This document shows positions 1 through 10,220 of a stretch of 64,000 nt of DNA, piece by piece. Made by a program: the position numbers and the translations under genes. The notes under the pieces were generated by a model. That model ran no database searches and was not told the DNA's origin. It worked only from the letters and a program-made list of their open reading frames with translations. The stretch is taken from NCBI RefSeq assembly GCF_052324685.1, contig NC_135211.1, positions 1,897,105 to 1,961,104 on the forward strand. Reading direction: 5' to 3'. The stretch is from Brachyhypopomus gauderio. Lineage: Eukaryota; Chordata; Actinopteri; Gymnotiformes; Hypopomidae. How positions within the stretch are numbered: the stretch's first letter is position 1; the number at the start of each line of letters is the position of its first letter.

Positions 1-332
1 AAGAGGACATAACCCTGCAACTGAAGGCAAGGGAGCTACACTGTGTAAACTGGTGAAAATCATACACATTCCGATGACTGGTGGACAAAAGGATCAAAAC
101 TTTGACAGGAAAAGGGTCTACAAACTGACCTTTTGTTTGAAGACCTGCAGGTCTTGACAAGTGAGTAATTGAAGGAAGGGCAAATTTTAGACAAGCTAGC
201 AGAAAAGTGTGAGTGACCTTGATGTTGCATCCTTTATGCATTGGCTCATTTCATCAAAAGCCAGCAAACAGGAGGAATGTGCTTGTTGGGTTTTTCTTTT
301 GAGGAAGAACTATGTAAGCACCGAAGCATCTG

Positions 333-406
333 GTCTCTGTGGCGCAATCGGTTAGCGCTTTTGGCTGTTAACCGAAAGGATGGTGGTTCGAGCCCATCCA
401 GGGATG
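333..406 (+). tRNA. tRNA-Asn (GTT), array copy 1, diverged
   Basis: This 74-base tRNA has D, anticodon (loop CTGTTAA, anticodon GTT), variable and T arms as in the consensus copy 2. It differs from copy 2 at several sites: TTTT for GTTC at the start of the anticodon stem, CCATC for CCACC in the T stem, and GAT for GAC at the acceptor end. Most changes leave G-U pairs rather than mismatches, so the cloverleaf can still form. It is the most diverged Asn copy of the four, perhaps a decaying edge copy. A T6 run at 427-432 can end Pol III transcription. Confidence 0.88.
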
Positions 407-495
407 ATGTATGTTCCTTTCTCTTCTTTTTTAGACGTATTTTGCGCAAACAGATTAACTAAATTTCAACATTTCTCTCAAACAAATCTGCCTCT

Positions 496-568
496 CGCCC
501 AACGTGGGGCTCGAACGCACGACCCTGAGATTAAGAGTCTCATGCTCTACCGACTGAGCTAGCCGGGC
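496..568 (-). tRNA. tRNA-Lys (CTT), array copy 1, T-stem mismatch
   Basis: Read on the minus strand this is a 73-base tRNA starting GCCCGGCTAGCTCAG, anticodon loop CTCTTAA (anticodon CTT). Its T stem reads GTGCG against CCCAC, which gives one C-C mismatch where copies 2 and 3 have a perfect GTGGG/CCCAC pairing. The gene converges on the tRNA-Asn of the same unit. No run of four T follows within about 100 bases of its 3' end. Confidence 0.9.
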
Positions 569-1719
569 ATTTTATGTAGGACCCCAAAAGCACTTGCTGT
601 CGCCACATGTTGACATGTTGAGCAGGACCTGAGCTATGTTTGTGGAATTTGTGCAGAGACTAAAGACTTTCACCCTTAAACATTCACTAAACCTGGTGCA
701 TGATCTCACATCCCAGAGATTGAGAATCTGGCAAACTAACAATCGAACTGGTCAGGTAACAGCAGCATTTGAAGTGGGGTCAAAAATGTACCATTAAAGG
801 CACTTGACATCCCCGCTCAGTTTCGTTGCATAGCCTCTTTATAGTTGTTGAAAAAACGTTTTGTAGCGGAAGAAAACATTAATTTACTGGAAGACAATCC
901 AGTGATCGCTCTTAATATCAAAGTAAAACATGTACTCTGTCCTGATAAAATTTTGACCATGTGCATTTCACCTTGGGATTTAAAGTGTTTCCCGTTAGTC
1001 TGAGTACATCAGCTGAAGGCAGCTTAACTTCTTTTTTGGTTCTTGAAGTCTTTTTTTATTCTCATCCGAAAGGCATATTCTGTTCCAGAAAACATTGGGG
1101 ATTCCAATGTATCAATGACCTAGTTGGGAAAATGATTGCTGAACTCTGTAATGATCCTGATCTCAGCAGTACCAAGTGCCACAAAGGTCCACAAATCAGT
1201 TTACTCATGTATTTTATTGCCTATGGTTTGGTTTGTAAATGTGTGTTGGTGATATGGATGCATTCATGACACCACATTTTCTGGACAAAATGCGTCTTGG
1301 AGCAGAGCTCCTGCAGTGCTTCCATCAAATCTGTTTTGAATAGGTTTTGGGTGCATTTTCACATATAATTTCAAAAGCGTCATATCTAAGAGGACATAAC
1401 CCTGCAACTGAAGGCAAGGGAGCTACACTGTGTAAACTGGTGAAAATCATACACATTCCGATGACTGGTGGACAAAAGGATCAAAACTGTGACAGGAAAA
1501 GGGTCTACAAACTGACCTTTTGTTTGAAGACCTGCAGGTCGTGACAAGTGAGTAATTGAAGGAAGGGCAAATTTTAGACAAGCTAGCAGAAAAGTGTGAG
1601 TGACCTTGATGTTGCATCCTTTATGCATTGGCTCATTTCATCAAAAGCCAGCAAACAGGAGGAATGTGCTTGTTGGGTTTTTCTTTTGAGGAAGAACTAT
1701 GTAAGCACCGAAGCATCCG

Positions 1720-1725
1720 GTCTCT

Positions 1726-1766
<41 letters not shown>

Positions 1767-1793
1767 ATGGTGGTTCGAGCCCACCCAGGGACG
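1720..1793 (+). tRNA. tRNA-Asn (GTT), array copy 2, intact
   Basis: This copy matches the vertebrate tRNA-Asn consensus. It has a seven-pair acceptor stem (GTCTCTG/CAGGGAC), a D arm with GCGC/GCGC, an anticodon stem TTCGG/CCGAA around CTGTTAA, and a T arm GGTGG-TTCGAGC-CCACC. Internal A and B boxes provide the Pol III promoter. A T6 terminator lies 21 bases downstream. Confidence 0.97.
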
Positions 1794-1813
1794 ATGTATG
1801 TTCCTTTCTCTTC

Positions 1814-1819
1814 TTTTTT
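1814..1819 (+). terminator. Pol III T6 terminator of tRNA-Asn copy 2
   Basis: Six consecutive T residues lie 21 bases after the end of tRNA-Asn. The same run is present in the other units at 427-432, 3201-3206 and 4588-4593. Confidence 0.75.
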
Positions 1820-1882
1820 AGACGTATTTTGCGCAAACAGATTAACTAAATTTCAACATTTCTCTCAAACAAATCAGCCTCT

Positions 1883-1955
1883 CGCCCAACGTGGGGCTCG
1901 AACCCACGACCCTGAGATTAAGAGTCTCATGCTCTACCGACTGAGCTAGCCGGGC
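1883..1955 (-). tRNA. tRNA-Lys (CTT), array copy 2, intact
   Basis: This is a 73-base tRNA on the minus strand. The acceptor stem is GCCCGGC/GTTGGGC-like with a wobble, the anticodon stem TGAGA/TCTCA encloses CTCTTAA, and the T arm GTGGG-TTCGAGC-CCCAC is perfect. It is the only one of the four Lys copies without a stem defect. It converges on tRNA-Asn 90 bases away. The nearest downstream T4 on its own strand is roughly 240 bases on (near 1641-1644), beyond the Asn gene. Confidence 0.97.
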
Positions 1956-3106
1956 GTTTTATGTAGGACCCCAAAAGCACTTGCTGTCGCCACATGTTGA
2001 CATGTTGAGCAGGACCTGAGCTATGTTTGTGGAATTTGTGCAGAGACTAAAGACCTTCACCCTTAAACATTCACTAAACCTGGTGCATGATCTCACATCC
2101 CAGAGATTGAGAATCTGGCAAACTAACAATCGAACTGGTCAGGTAACAGCAGCATTTGAAGTGGGGTCAAAAATGTACCATTAAAGGCACTTGACATCCC
2201 CGCTCAGTTTCGTTGCATAGCCTCTTTATAGTTGTTGAAAAAACGTTTTGTAGCGGAAGAAAACATTAATTTACTGGAAGACAATCCAGTGATCGCTCTT
2301 AATATCAAAGTAAAACATGTACTCTGTCCTGATAAAATTTTGACCATGTGCATTTCACCTTGGGATTTAAAGTGTTTCCCTTTAGTCTGAGTACATCAGC
2401 TGAAGGCAGCTTAACTTCTTTTTTGGTTCTTGAAGTCTTTTTTTATTCTCATCCGAAAGGCATATTCTGTTCCAGAAAACATTGGGGATTCCAATGTATC
2501 AATGACCTAGTTGGGAAAATGATTGCTGAACTCTGTAATGATCCTGATCTCAGCAGTACCAAGTGCCACAAAGGTCCACAAATCAGTTTACTCATGTATT
2601 TTATTGCCTATGGTTTGGTTTGTAAATGTGTGTTGGTGATATGGATGCATTCATGACACCACATTTTCTGGACAAAATGCGTCTTGGAGCAGAGCTCCTG
2701 CAGTGCTTCCATCAAATCTGTTTTGAATAGGTTTTGGGTGCATTTTCACATATAATTTCAAAAGCGTCATATCTAAGAGGACATAACCCTGCAACTGAAG
2801 GCAAGGGAGCTACACTGTGTAAACTGGTGAAAATCATACACATTCCGATGACTGGTGGACAAAAGGATCAAAACTGTGACAGGAAAAGGGTCTACAAACT
2901 GACCTTTTGTTTGAAGACCTGCAGGTCGTGACAAGTGAGTAATTGAAGGAAGGGCAAATTTTAGACAAGCTAGCAGAAAAGTGTGAGTGACCTTGATGTT
3001 GCATCCTTTATGCATTGGCTCATTTCATCAAAAGCCAGCAAACAGGAGGAATGTGCTTGTTGGGTTTTTCTTTTGAGGGAGAACTATGTAAGCACCGAAG
3101 CATCTG

Positions 3107-3112
3107 GTCTCT

Positions 3113-3153
<41 letters not shown>

Positions 3154-3180
3154 ATGGTGGTTCGAGCCCACCCAGGGACG
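3107..3180 (+). tRNA. tRNA-Asn (GTT), array copy 3, intact
   Basis: The sequence is identical to copy 2 over the gene body, with all stems paired and anticodon GTT. A T6 run follows at 3201-3206. Confidence 0.97.
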
Positions 3181-3269
3181 ATGTATGTTCCTTTCTCTTC
3201 TTTTTTAGACGTATTTTGCGCAAACAGATTAACTAAATTTCAACATTTCTCTCAAACAAATCAGCCTCT

Positions 3270-3342
3270 CGCCCAACGTGGGGCTCGAACCCACGACCCT
3301 GAGATTAAGAGACTCATGCTCTACCGACTGAGCTAGCCGGGC
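3270..3342 (-). tRNA. tRNA-Lys (CTT), array copy 3, anticodon-stem mismatch
   Basis: This gene is identical to copy 2 except for an A-to-T change (tRNA sense) in the last base of the 5' anticodon stem. The stem becomes TGAGT against TCTCA, which places a T-T mismatch next to the loop. The anticodon CTT is kept. The T stem is intact. Confidence 0.92.
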
Positions 3343-4493
3343 GTTTTATGTAGGACCCCAAAAGCACTTGCTGTCGCCACATGTTGACATGTTGAGCAGG
3401 ACCTGAGCTATGTTTGTGGAATTTGTGCAGAGACTAAAGACCTTCACCCTTAAACATTCACTAAACCTGGTGCATGATCTCACATCCCAGAGATTGAGAA
3501 TCTGGCAAACTAACAATCGAACTGGTCAGGTAACAGCAGCATTTGAAGTGGGGTCAAAAATGTACCATTAAAGGCACTTGACATCCCCGCTCAGTTTCGT
3601 TGCATAGCCTCTTTATAGTTGTTGAAAAAACGTTTTGTAGCGGAAGAAAACATTAATTTACTGGAAGACAATCCAGTGATCGCTCTTAATATCAAAGTAA
3701 AACATGTACTCTGTCCTGATAAAATTTTGACCATGTGCATTTCACCTTGGGATTTAAAGTGTTTCCCGTTAGTCTGAGTACATCAGCTGAAGGCAGCTTA
3801 ACTTCTTTTTTGGTTCTTGAAGTCTTTTTTTATTCTCATCCGAAAGGCATATTCTGTTCCAGAAAACATTGGGGATTCCAATGTATCAATGACCTAGTTG
3901 GGAAAATGATTGCTGAACTCTGTAATGATCCTGATCTCAGCAGTACCAAGTGCCACAAAGGTCCACAAATCAGTTTACTCATGTATTTTATTGCCTATGG
4001 TTTGGTTTGTAAATGTGTGTTGGTGATATGGATGCATTCATGACACCACATTTTCTGGACAAAATGTGTCTTGGAGCAGAGCTCCTGCAGTGCTTCCATC
4101 AAATCTGTTTTGAATAGGTTTTGGGTGCATTTTCACATATAATTTCAAAAGCGTCATATCTAAGAGGACATAACCCTGCAACTGAAGGCAAGGGAGCTAC
4201 ACTGTGTAAACTGGTGAAAATCATACACATTCCGATGACTGGTGGACAAAAGGATCAAAACTTTGACAGGAAAAGGGTCTACAAACTGACCTTTTGTTTG
4301 AAGACCTGCAGGTCTTGACAAGTGAGTAATTGAAGGAAGGGCAAATTTTAGACAAGCTAGCAGAAAAGTGTGAGTGACCTTGATGTTGCATCCTTTATGC
4401 ATTGGCTCATTTCATCAAAAGCCAGCAAACAGGAGGAATGTGCTTGTTGGGTTTTTCTTTTGAGGAAGAACTATGTAAGCACAGAAGCATCTG

Positions 4494-4499
4494 GTCTCT

Positions 4500-4540
<41 letters not shown>

Positions 4541-4567
4541 ATGGTGGTTCGAGCCCACCCAGGGACG
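4494..4567 (+). tRNA. tRNA-Asn (GTT), array copy 4, intact
   Basis: The gene body matches copies 2 and 3. A T6 run follows at 4588-4593. It is the last Asn gene before the array is cut by the LINE at 5144. Confidence 0.97.
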
Positions 4568-4656
4568 ATGTATGTTCCTTTCTCTTCTTTTTTAGACGTA
4601 TTTTGCGCAAACAGATTAACTAAATTTCAACATTTCTCTCAAACAAATCAGCCTCT

Positions 4657-4729
4657 CGCCCAACGTGGGGCTCGAACGCACGACCCTGAGATTAAGAGAC
4701 TCATGCTCTACCGACTGAGCTAGCCGGGC
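4657..4729 (-). tRNA. tRNA-Lys (CTT), array copy 4, two stem mismatches
   Basis: This copy combines both defects seen singly elsewhere in the array: the T-stem C-C mismatch of copy 1 and the T-T mismatch closing the anticodon stem of copy 3. The mix of variants suggests exchange between units. It may be a pseudogene, although the anticodon CTT and the internal promoter boxes are kept. Confidence 0.85.
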
Positions 4730-5143
4730 GTTTTATGTAGGACCCCAAAAGCACTTGCTGTCGCCACATGTTGACATGTTGAGCAGGACCTGAGCTATGT
4801 TTGTGGAATTTGTGCAGAGACTAAAGACCTTCACCCTTAAACATTCACTAAACCTGGTGCATGATCTCACATCCCAGAGATTGAGAATCTGGCAAACTAA
4901 CAATCGAACTGGTCAGGTAACAGCAGCATTTGAAGTGGGGTCAAAAATGTACCATTAAAGGCACTTGACATCCCCGCTCAGTTTCGTTGCATAGCCTCTT
5001 TATAGTTGTTGAAAAAACGTTTTGTAGCGGAAGAAAACATTAATTTACTGGAAGACAATCCAGTGATCGCTCTTAATATCAAAGTAAAACATGGACTCTG
5101 TCCTGATAAAATTTTGACCATGTGCATTTCACCTTGGGATTTA

Positions 5144-6175
5144 AAGGAGTCGCACTCTCCTGGTTTAGATCATATTTAACTGACCGCTTCCAATGTGTAA
5201 GTGTTAATAATAAAACCTCTAAATCTGTGCAGGTTAAATATGGTGTCCCACAAGGGACAGTCCTAGGACCACTTCTATTCACACTGTACATGTTACCCTT
5301 AGGCGAGATTATGCATAAGCATGACATCAGTTTCCATTCCTACGCAGACGACACTCAGCTATATTTATCAGCAAAACCCGATGATTTAGGCGCAAACAGT
5401 AAGATTGAGAAATGTGTAGAAGAGATAAAACATTGGATGGCGTGTAACTTTCTAGCACTAAATCCCGATAAAACAGAATTAATAATAGTTGGGTCTAGGA
5501 CTGCGAGAGACAAGATACATAATGTAGCATTGAATCTACATTCTTTTACTATAACCCCCAGCGCAGAGGTAAAGAACTTCGGCGTCACAATAGACCCAGA
5601 TCTCTCGTTCGATATACATATTAATAATATAACTAGGGTAGCGTTCTTTCACTTGCGCAACATTGCCAAAATTAGAAACATATTAAATATTAGTGATGCA
5701 GAAAAACTAATCCATGCATTCATATCCTCTCGTTTAGATTATTGCAACAGTCTCCTAGCTGGATGTTCTGGTAAATCGATAAACAAACTCCAGCTGGTTT
5801 AGAACGCAGCAGCACGAGTTTTAACAAAAACTAAAAAGTTTGATCACATTAGTCCCGTACTATCATTACACTGGCTGCCAATTCCGTATTGACTATAAAA
5901 TACTTTTATTAACATATAAAACGCTGCATGGCTTAGCTCCGGACTATCTTAGTGAACTTATTGAACATTATAACCCAGCGCGTTCACTTCGCTCGCAGGA
6001 CGCAGGGTTATTAACTGTTCCTAGGATCAAAAAGATCACAGCAGGTGGAAGAGCCTTTTCTTTTAAAGCTCCACAATTGTGGAATAATCTTCCTGCCTCT
6101 ATTCGGGACTCAGACACAGTCTCAATGTTTAAAACTCGATTAAATACCTATCTGTTTAGTTTGGCTTTTGATTAA
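5144..6175 (+). pseudogene. L2-like reverse transcriptase, broken
   Basis: Translated from about 5144, the protein shows the RT order expected for non-LTR elements: GVPQGTVLGP, then the catalytic YADD box near 5341-5352, then the conserved C-terminal region. The ORF ends at 5800-5802 in TAG, where the neighbouring second copy has CAG (Gln). A 5-base deletion near 5883 then shifts the frame relative to the second copy. The frame resumes at about 5885 and ends at 6175. The endonuclease and the RT N-terminus are missing. It is certainly inactive. Confidence 0.85.
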
Positions 6176-6459
6176 TCTGTTACATATTTACTACATCTCG
6201 TATCTTTTCTCCAAGGTTCACCTGGAGAGTAACATTGCAGTCGGAACCTACAATACCAGCATCGCTGCTCCGACATGGAATGAAAGCCTGGCGTTCATCA
6301 ACAGACATTTACAGTGACCATATCATAACCCAGAACTTTCATTTTTACCTTTACTTAGTCTGATTGTGTGATTTGTGTGTGACTTGTGTATTTGTCTGTA
6401 TTTTGTGTAATTTGTGTGTTAACGGGCTGCCCAATGGAGGATTATTAGCAATGCCCCAA

Positions 6460-6852
6460 ACTCCAGCTGGTTCAGAACGCAGCAGCACGAGTTTTAACAA
6501 AAACTAAAAAGTTTGATCACATTAGTCCCGTACTATCATTACACTGGCTGCCAATTAGATTCCGTATTGACTATAAAATACTTTTATTAACATATAAAAC
6601 GCTGCATGGCTTATCTCCAGACTATCTTAGTGAACTTATTGAACAATATAACCCAGCGCGTTCACTTCGCTCGCAGGACGCAGGGTTATTAACTGTTCCT
6701 AGGATCAAAAAGATCACAGCAGGTGGAAGAGCCTTTTCTTTTAAAGCTCCACAATTGTGGAATAATCTTCCTGCCTTTATTCGGGACTCAGACACAGTCT
6801 CAATGTTTAAAACTCAACTAAAGACTTATCTGTTTAGTTTGGCCTTTGAATA
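6460..6852 (+). pseudogene. Second copy of the LINE RT C-terminal region
   Basis: This segment repeats the last part of the preceding LINE coding region with few changes. It keeps the CAG codon and the 5 bases missing upstream, so it is the better-preserved version. Upstream catalytic motifs are absent. Confidence 0.75.
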
Positions 6853-7210
6853 ATCTGTTAAATATTTACCACATCACATATCTTTCTTCTCCGAGGTTCA
6901 CCTGGGGAGTAACACTGCCTACAAGGGGGAGTTGGAGCCTACAATACCAGTATCATCGCTCCAACACGGAATGAAAATCTGGCGTTCATCACAAGACATT
7001 TACATTGACAATATCAACACCCAGAACTTTCATTCTATTTACCTTATACTTAGTCTGATTGTGTGATTTGTGTGTGACTTGTGTATTCGTCTGTATAATT
7101 TGATTTTGTGTAATTTGTCTGTTAACGGGTGCCCAATGGAGGATGGGTTCCCTTTTGAGTCTTGGTCCTCCCAAGGTTTCTTCCTATTCCCCACCATCAT
7201 AGGGAGTTTT

Positions 7211-7639
7211 TGGCAGGAATGGCAATCACGCCCATGACCGCCAGAGGGCGCCATCACCAGAATATTGATCTGCACACCTGACCCTGATCAGCTACTCACC
7301 ACGCCCTACATAAGGACTCTTCTCACAACAGACCAGTGCGAAGTATTGCCATCCCAGTGTTGCATTACCAAGCCGTGTTTCTGTATTCTCTGACTGTTAT
7401 CCTGGTTACCGATCCTTGCTCTGCCCTCTTGATATTCTCCCGTTTGCCTAGCCCTTTCTGTACCTCTGCCTGCCGCTATTGGACTGTTCTGGTTTTTGAC
7501 TCTCCGTTTTTGCCTTACCCTTTTTGTGCTGCTGCCTGCTTTCCCTACGAGGTCTGCTTGTTTGTTCTGTATATTAAAAGCTATGTATTTTCCACCTGCG
7601 TATGGATCCCTCTCTACCTTCGGGTACGCCACCATTACA
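7211..7639 (+). mobile_element. Solo LTR (429 bp) with GTTTT duplication
   Basis: The segment begins TGGCAG and ends TTACA (TG...CA) and is bounded by 5-base direct repeats GTTTT at 7206-7210 and 7640-7644. Removing it and one repeat restores a continuous L2 3' UTR (the phrase GGGAGTTTT followed by CTTGCCACTG). It contains a TATA-like ATAAGG stretch and an ATTAAA signal, as an LTR would. Small ORFs inside are incidental. Confidence 0.8.
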
Positions 7640-8008
7640 GTTTTTGCTTGCCACTGTCGCCTCTGGCTTGCTCATTAGGGATTTGGACCCATACAATTGT
7701 TAAACTTGGAAATCCTGTAAAGCTGCTTTGTGACAACATGTGTTGTGAAAAGCGCTACATTAAATACATTTAATTTGATTTGATTTAAAACCTCCATTAT
7801 TGTTCTGCTGCCAAAAAAATCAAAAACAGATAGTCTGAATGACTTCTGCCCTGTTGTGCTAACATCTGTCATCATGAAGTGCTTCAAGAAGCTGGTGCAG
7901 TCATGTCATTGCTAATTGTCTGCCAGCCAACCTTGACCCTCTTCAATTTGCCTACAAAGCAAAGAGATCCACAGAGGATGCTGTAGCGACAACACTACAC
8001 AGACCTAC

Positions 8009-8382
8009 TTGGAACAGCTAGGGAATTATGCCAGACTGCTTTTTGTGGATTTCAGCTCGGCCTTTAACACTGTCCTCCCACATAGGCTGGTATCCAAGCT
8101 GTCAGATCTAGGACTCCTATCACAGGTATGCAACTGGATACTGATCTTCCTGTCAGGCCACTCACAGAGGGTCAGATTGGGTCCTCACATCTCCACGGCT
8201 CTCATTTTTAACACAGGGACACCGCAGGGCTGTGTGCTCAGCCCACTCCTCTACACATATGACTGCGTTGCTACCCACCACAGCAACAAGGTCATCAAGT
8301 TTGCAGATGATACCACAGTGGCCGGGCTCATCTCAGACATGGAGGGCGAGCAGGCCTACAGGAACGAAGTGGTGCAGCTGTC
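8009..8382 (+). pseudogene. LINE reverse transcriptase core (FADD)
   Basis: This is the best-preserved coding piece of the second LINE. It shows palm motif A (FVDFSSAFNT), motif B (GTPQGCVLSP) and motif C (FADD). The reading frame is continuous with EWCKINNL after the SINE at 8384-8566 is removed, so the SINE arrived later. The upstream part, 7791-8008, encodes a decayed RT N-terminus in shifted frames. Confidence 0.8.
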
Positions 8383-8383
8383 A

Positions 8384-8566
8384 TTTACATTTATGGCATT
8401 TTAGCAGACGCCCTTATCCAGAACGACTTACATTTTATCTCATTTTTATACAAGTGAGCAATTGAGGGTTAAGGGCCTTGCTCAGGGGCACCTCAGTCAT
8501 GGCCTCAGGTCTGGGAATCGAACCTGTGACCCTCCGGTCACAAGACCAGGCCATGACTGCCCATGA
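8384..8566 (-). mobile_element. tRNA-derived SINE nested in LINE
   Basis: On the minus strand it begins with a tRNA-like head containing a B box (GGTTCGATTCCC). It ends with the fish SINE tail that resembles GTAAGTCG...GGATAAGGGCGTCTGC followed by a TAAATG-type end. Direct repeats CTGTCA flank it at 8378-8383 and 8567-8572, and removing the insert restores the LINE frame. The head is shared with the SINE at 24032. Confidence 0.85.
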
Positions 8567-8991
8567 CTGTCAGAGTGGTGCAAAATTAATAATCTGCTCC
8601 TCAACCCTCAAAAAACAAAGGAAATAATTATTGACTTCAGAAAGGAAAAAGTGGACATCCAGCCACTCATTATTGGTGGGATCAGTGTGGAGAGGGTACC
8701 AGTGTTCAGGTTCCTGGGCATCGAGATGGGAGATAATCTGACCTGGAGTGTGAACACCAGAGAGCTGCAGCAGAGTTTGTATTGTTTGAGAAATATTTAC
8801 TCCGTGCCTTCTATCACAGCTCTATAGAGAGCATACGTACGTATGGACTGTGTGTGTAGAACAGCAGCTGCACAGCACAAGAAAAGAAAGTGCTCCACAG
8901 AGTCATCAGGTCAGCAGAGAATACAGTTGGCTGCAATCTCCCAACTCTAGATCAAATCTACACCTCTCGATGCCACCAAAAAGCCATAGAC

Positions 8992-9741
8992 CAGGGATGT
9001 CAAAGTCAAATACACCTAGGGCCAAAAAACCAAATTTGCTACAAGCCGAGGGCCGGACAGGTTCAATGTTTATTAAAACATATTGAAATGATTGCACATA
9101 GCCTATTGAACAAAGACCTAACACAGTGTATATTATTTAATGCTTAAATGAATAAAGCAATATTTTCTTATGGATCTGTCAGTAATTTCAAGTGAAAACA
9201 TTTTTCAACAAGCAAACAGATAAAAACAAACTTCCTTTAAAGAAAACATGTCCTGTACATTAAATGAATAAAGTAATAACGATTTGTAACGACTTCGTTT
9301 CACAACAAATATCTGTCTGACTGAACAATTCTCTTGTATTACGTTAATAAATACGAGCCTCTTGTAATTCCAGGATGAAACATGAGAGAATGTGAAGACG
9401 TTAAGATTGAGCGTTTTGAAAATAAACAACCATTAAATAATGTGAATAAAAAAGTGAATTATTTCGAATCATTTCGACTATATGTATAAAATATTTAACT
9501 TAATTAAGTTTAACTGGTGCGCGCAGTTACAAAATTCGAGAGGTGCACGACCTTGCGAATCGACAGTGTGCGACGCCCTCGCGCACGGGTGGAGCCACTG
9601 CGATTACGTCATTTTCGCCGCGCGGACCCTCGCCGCTTGTGTGCGCTGCAGTGATTTCGCAGGCTACCGTTGCATTGTGGGGAATGTAATGTTTTTGCGT
9701 GCAAAACACCATCGGGCGGCTGTGGCCTGCGGGCACATGTG
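8992..9741. mobile_element. hAT-like insertion with 8-bp duplication
   Basis: The insert starts CAGGGATGTCAAAGTC, a typical hAT left end. It is flanked by CCATAGAC at 8984-8991 and 9742-9749, and its removal restores the LINE reading frame (KAIDIVQDSSHP). The right terminus does not mirror the left end well, so one end has decayed. The right half, from about 9530, is CpG-rich and is related to 29510-29640. Confidence 0.75.
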
Positions 9742-10220
9742 CCATAGACATTGTACAGGACTCATCACATCCTGGACACGGTCTCTTCCAACTACTGCCA
9801 TCTGGCAGGAGATACAGGGCTTTTAAAACCTGGACAACATGCCTCGAAAACAGCTTTTACCCTAAAGCCATCATGGCTTTAAATTCATAACACAGCTTAG
9901 TTATTTTTAGTCATGTGTAATATGTTCATGTTGATATTTAATCTGTACTACATTGGAACAATATATATCTGTGCAATATAATCATTATACAACCGGTGCA
10001 AAATTTCACAAGTGCAATTTTGTTTATAAAACTAGTGCAATCTTCATATTTGTGTATTTTGATTAAAATGGTGTAAATCTGTACTTTTGTAAATTTCTAA
10101 ATCTGTAAATATAGAACCTTTTGTTTTTAGTTATTCTTTAAAAATTTTAGTCGAAGGCACTGCAATTTCGTTGTTCTTGAAAAAGTGGCAATGACAATAA
10201 AGATATTATCTTATCTTTTT

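Larger units (their letters stand above)
1..5143. repeat. Tandem array, 1387-bp unit, about 3.7 copies
   Basis: Equivalent points recur exactly 1387 bases apart: tRNA-Asn begins at 333, 1720, 3107 and 4494, and position 1 matches position 1388. Units differ by only a few substitutions. Each carries one tRNA-Asn on + and one tRNA-Lys on -, with about 90 bases between them, and otherwise no convincing gene. Short ORFs repeated in every unit read through the tRNA genes in both directions and are not proteins. The array enters from the left edge and ends at about 5143, where the sequence changes abruptly into LINE reverse-transcriptase sequence. Its true copy number is not visible here. Confidence 0.95.
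5144..7790 (+). mobile_element. L2-like LINE, 5'-truncated, 3' part duplicated
   Basis: The element joins the tRNA array abruptly inside its reverse transcriptase and runs into a typical L2-type 3' UTR ending in AT-rich simple repeats near 7785. The stretch from the RT C-terminus to the UTR occurs twice, at about 5790-6440 and again at about 6460-7790. Either two closely related copies lie side by side or a local duplication occurred. A solo LTR splits the 3' UTR of the second copy. The clade is inferred from protein style and UTR, not from a search. Confidence 0.85.
7791..10220 (+). mobile_element. CR1/Rex1-like LINE fragment, twice interrupted
   Basis: A second LINE type, distinct from the L2-like ones. 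It preserves RT motifs (DFSSAFNTVLPHRL, GTPQGCVLSPLLY, FADD) from about 8009. It resumes after a SINE at 8573 and, after a hAT-like insertion, at 9742 with a typical LINE C-terminal DSSHPGHGLFQLLPSG motif. It ends near 10220 in an A-rich tail after an ACAATAAAG phrase. The 5' part, including the endonuclease, is missing. Some stops and frameshifts are present. Confidence 0.8.

Noticed and set aside
241-4723. Families of identical 60-102 aa ORFs recurring every 1387 bases
   Set aside because: They arise because the DNA unit is repeated; several run through the tRNA genes in both directions and share no coding signature.
1-5143. CRISPR-like array
   Set aside because: The units are 1387 bases with eukaryotic tRNA genes; there is no short repeat-spacer pattern.
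7336-7773. 145-aa plus ORF
   Set aside because: It starts inside the solo LTR and runs into the L2 3' UTR; it is noncoding in both.
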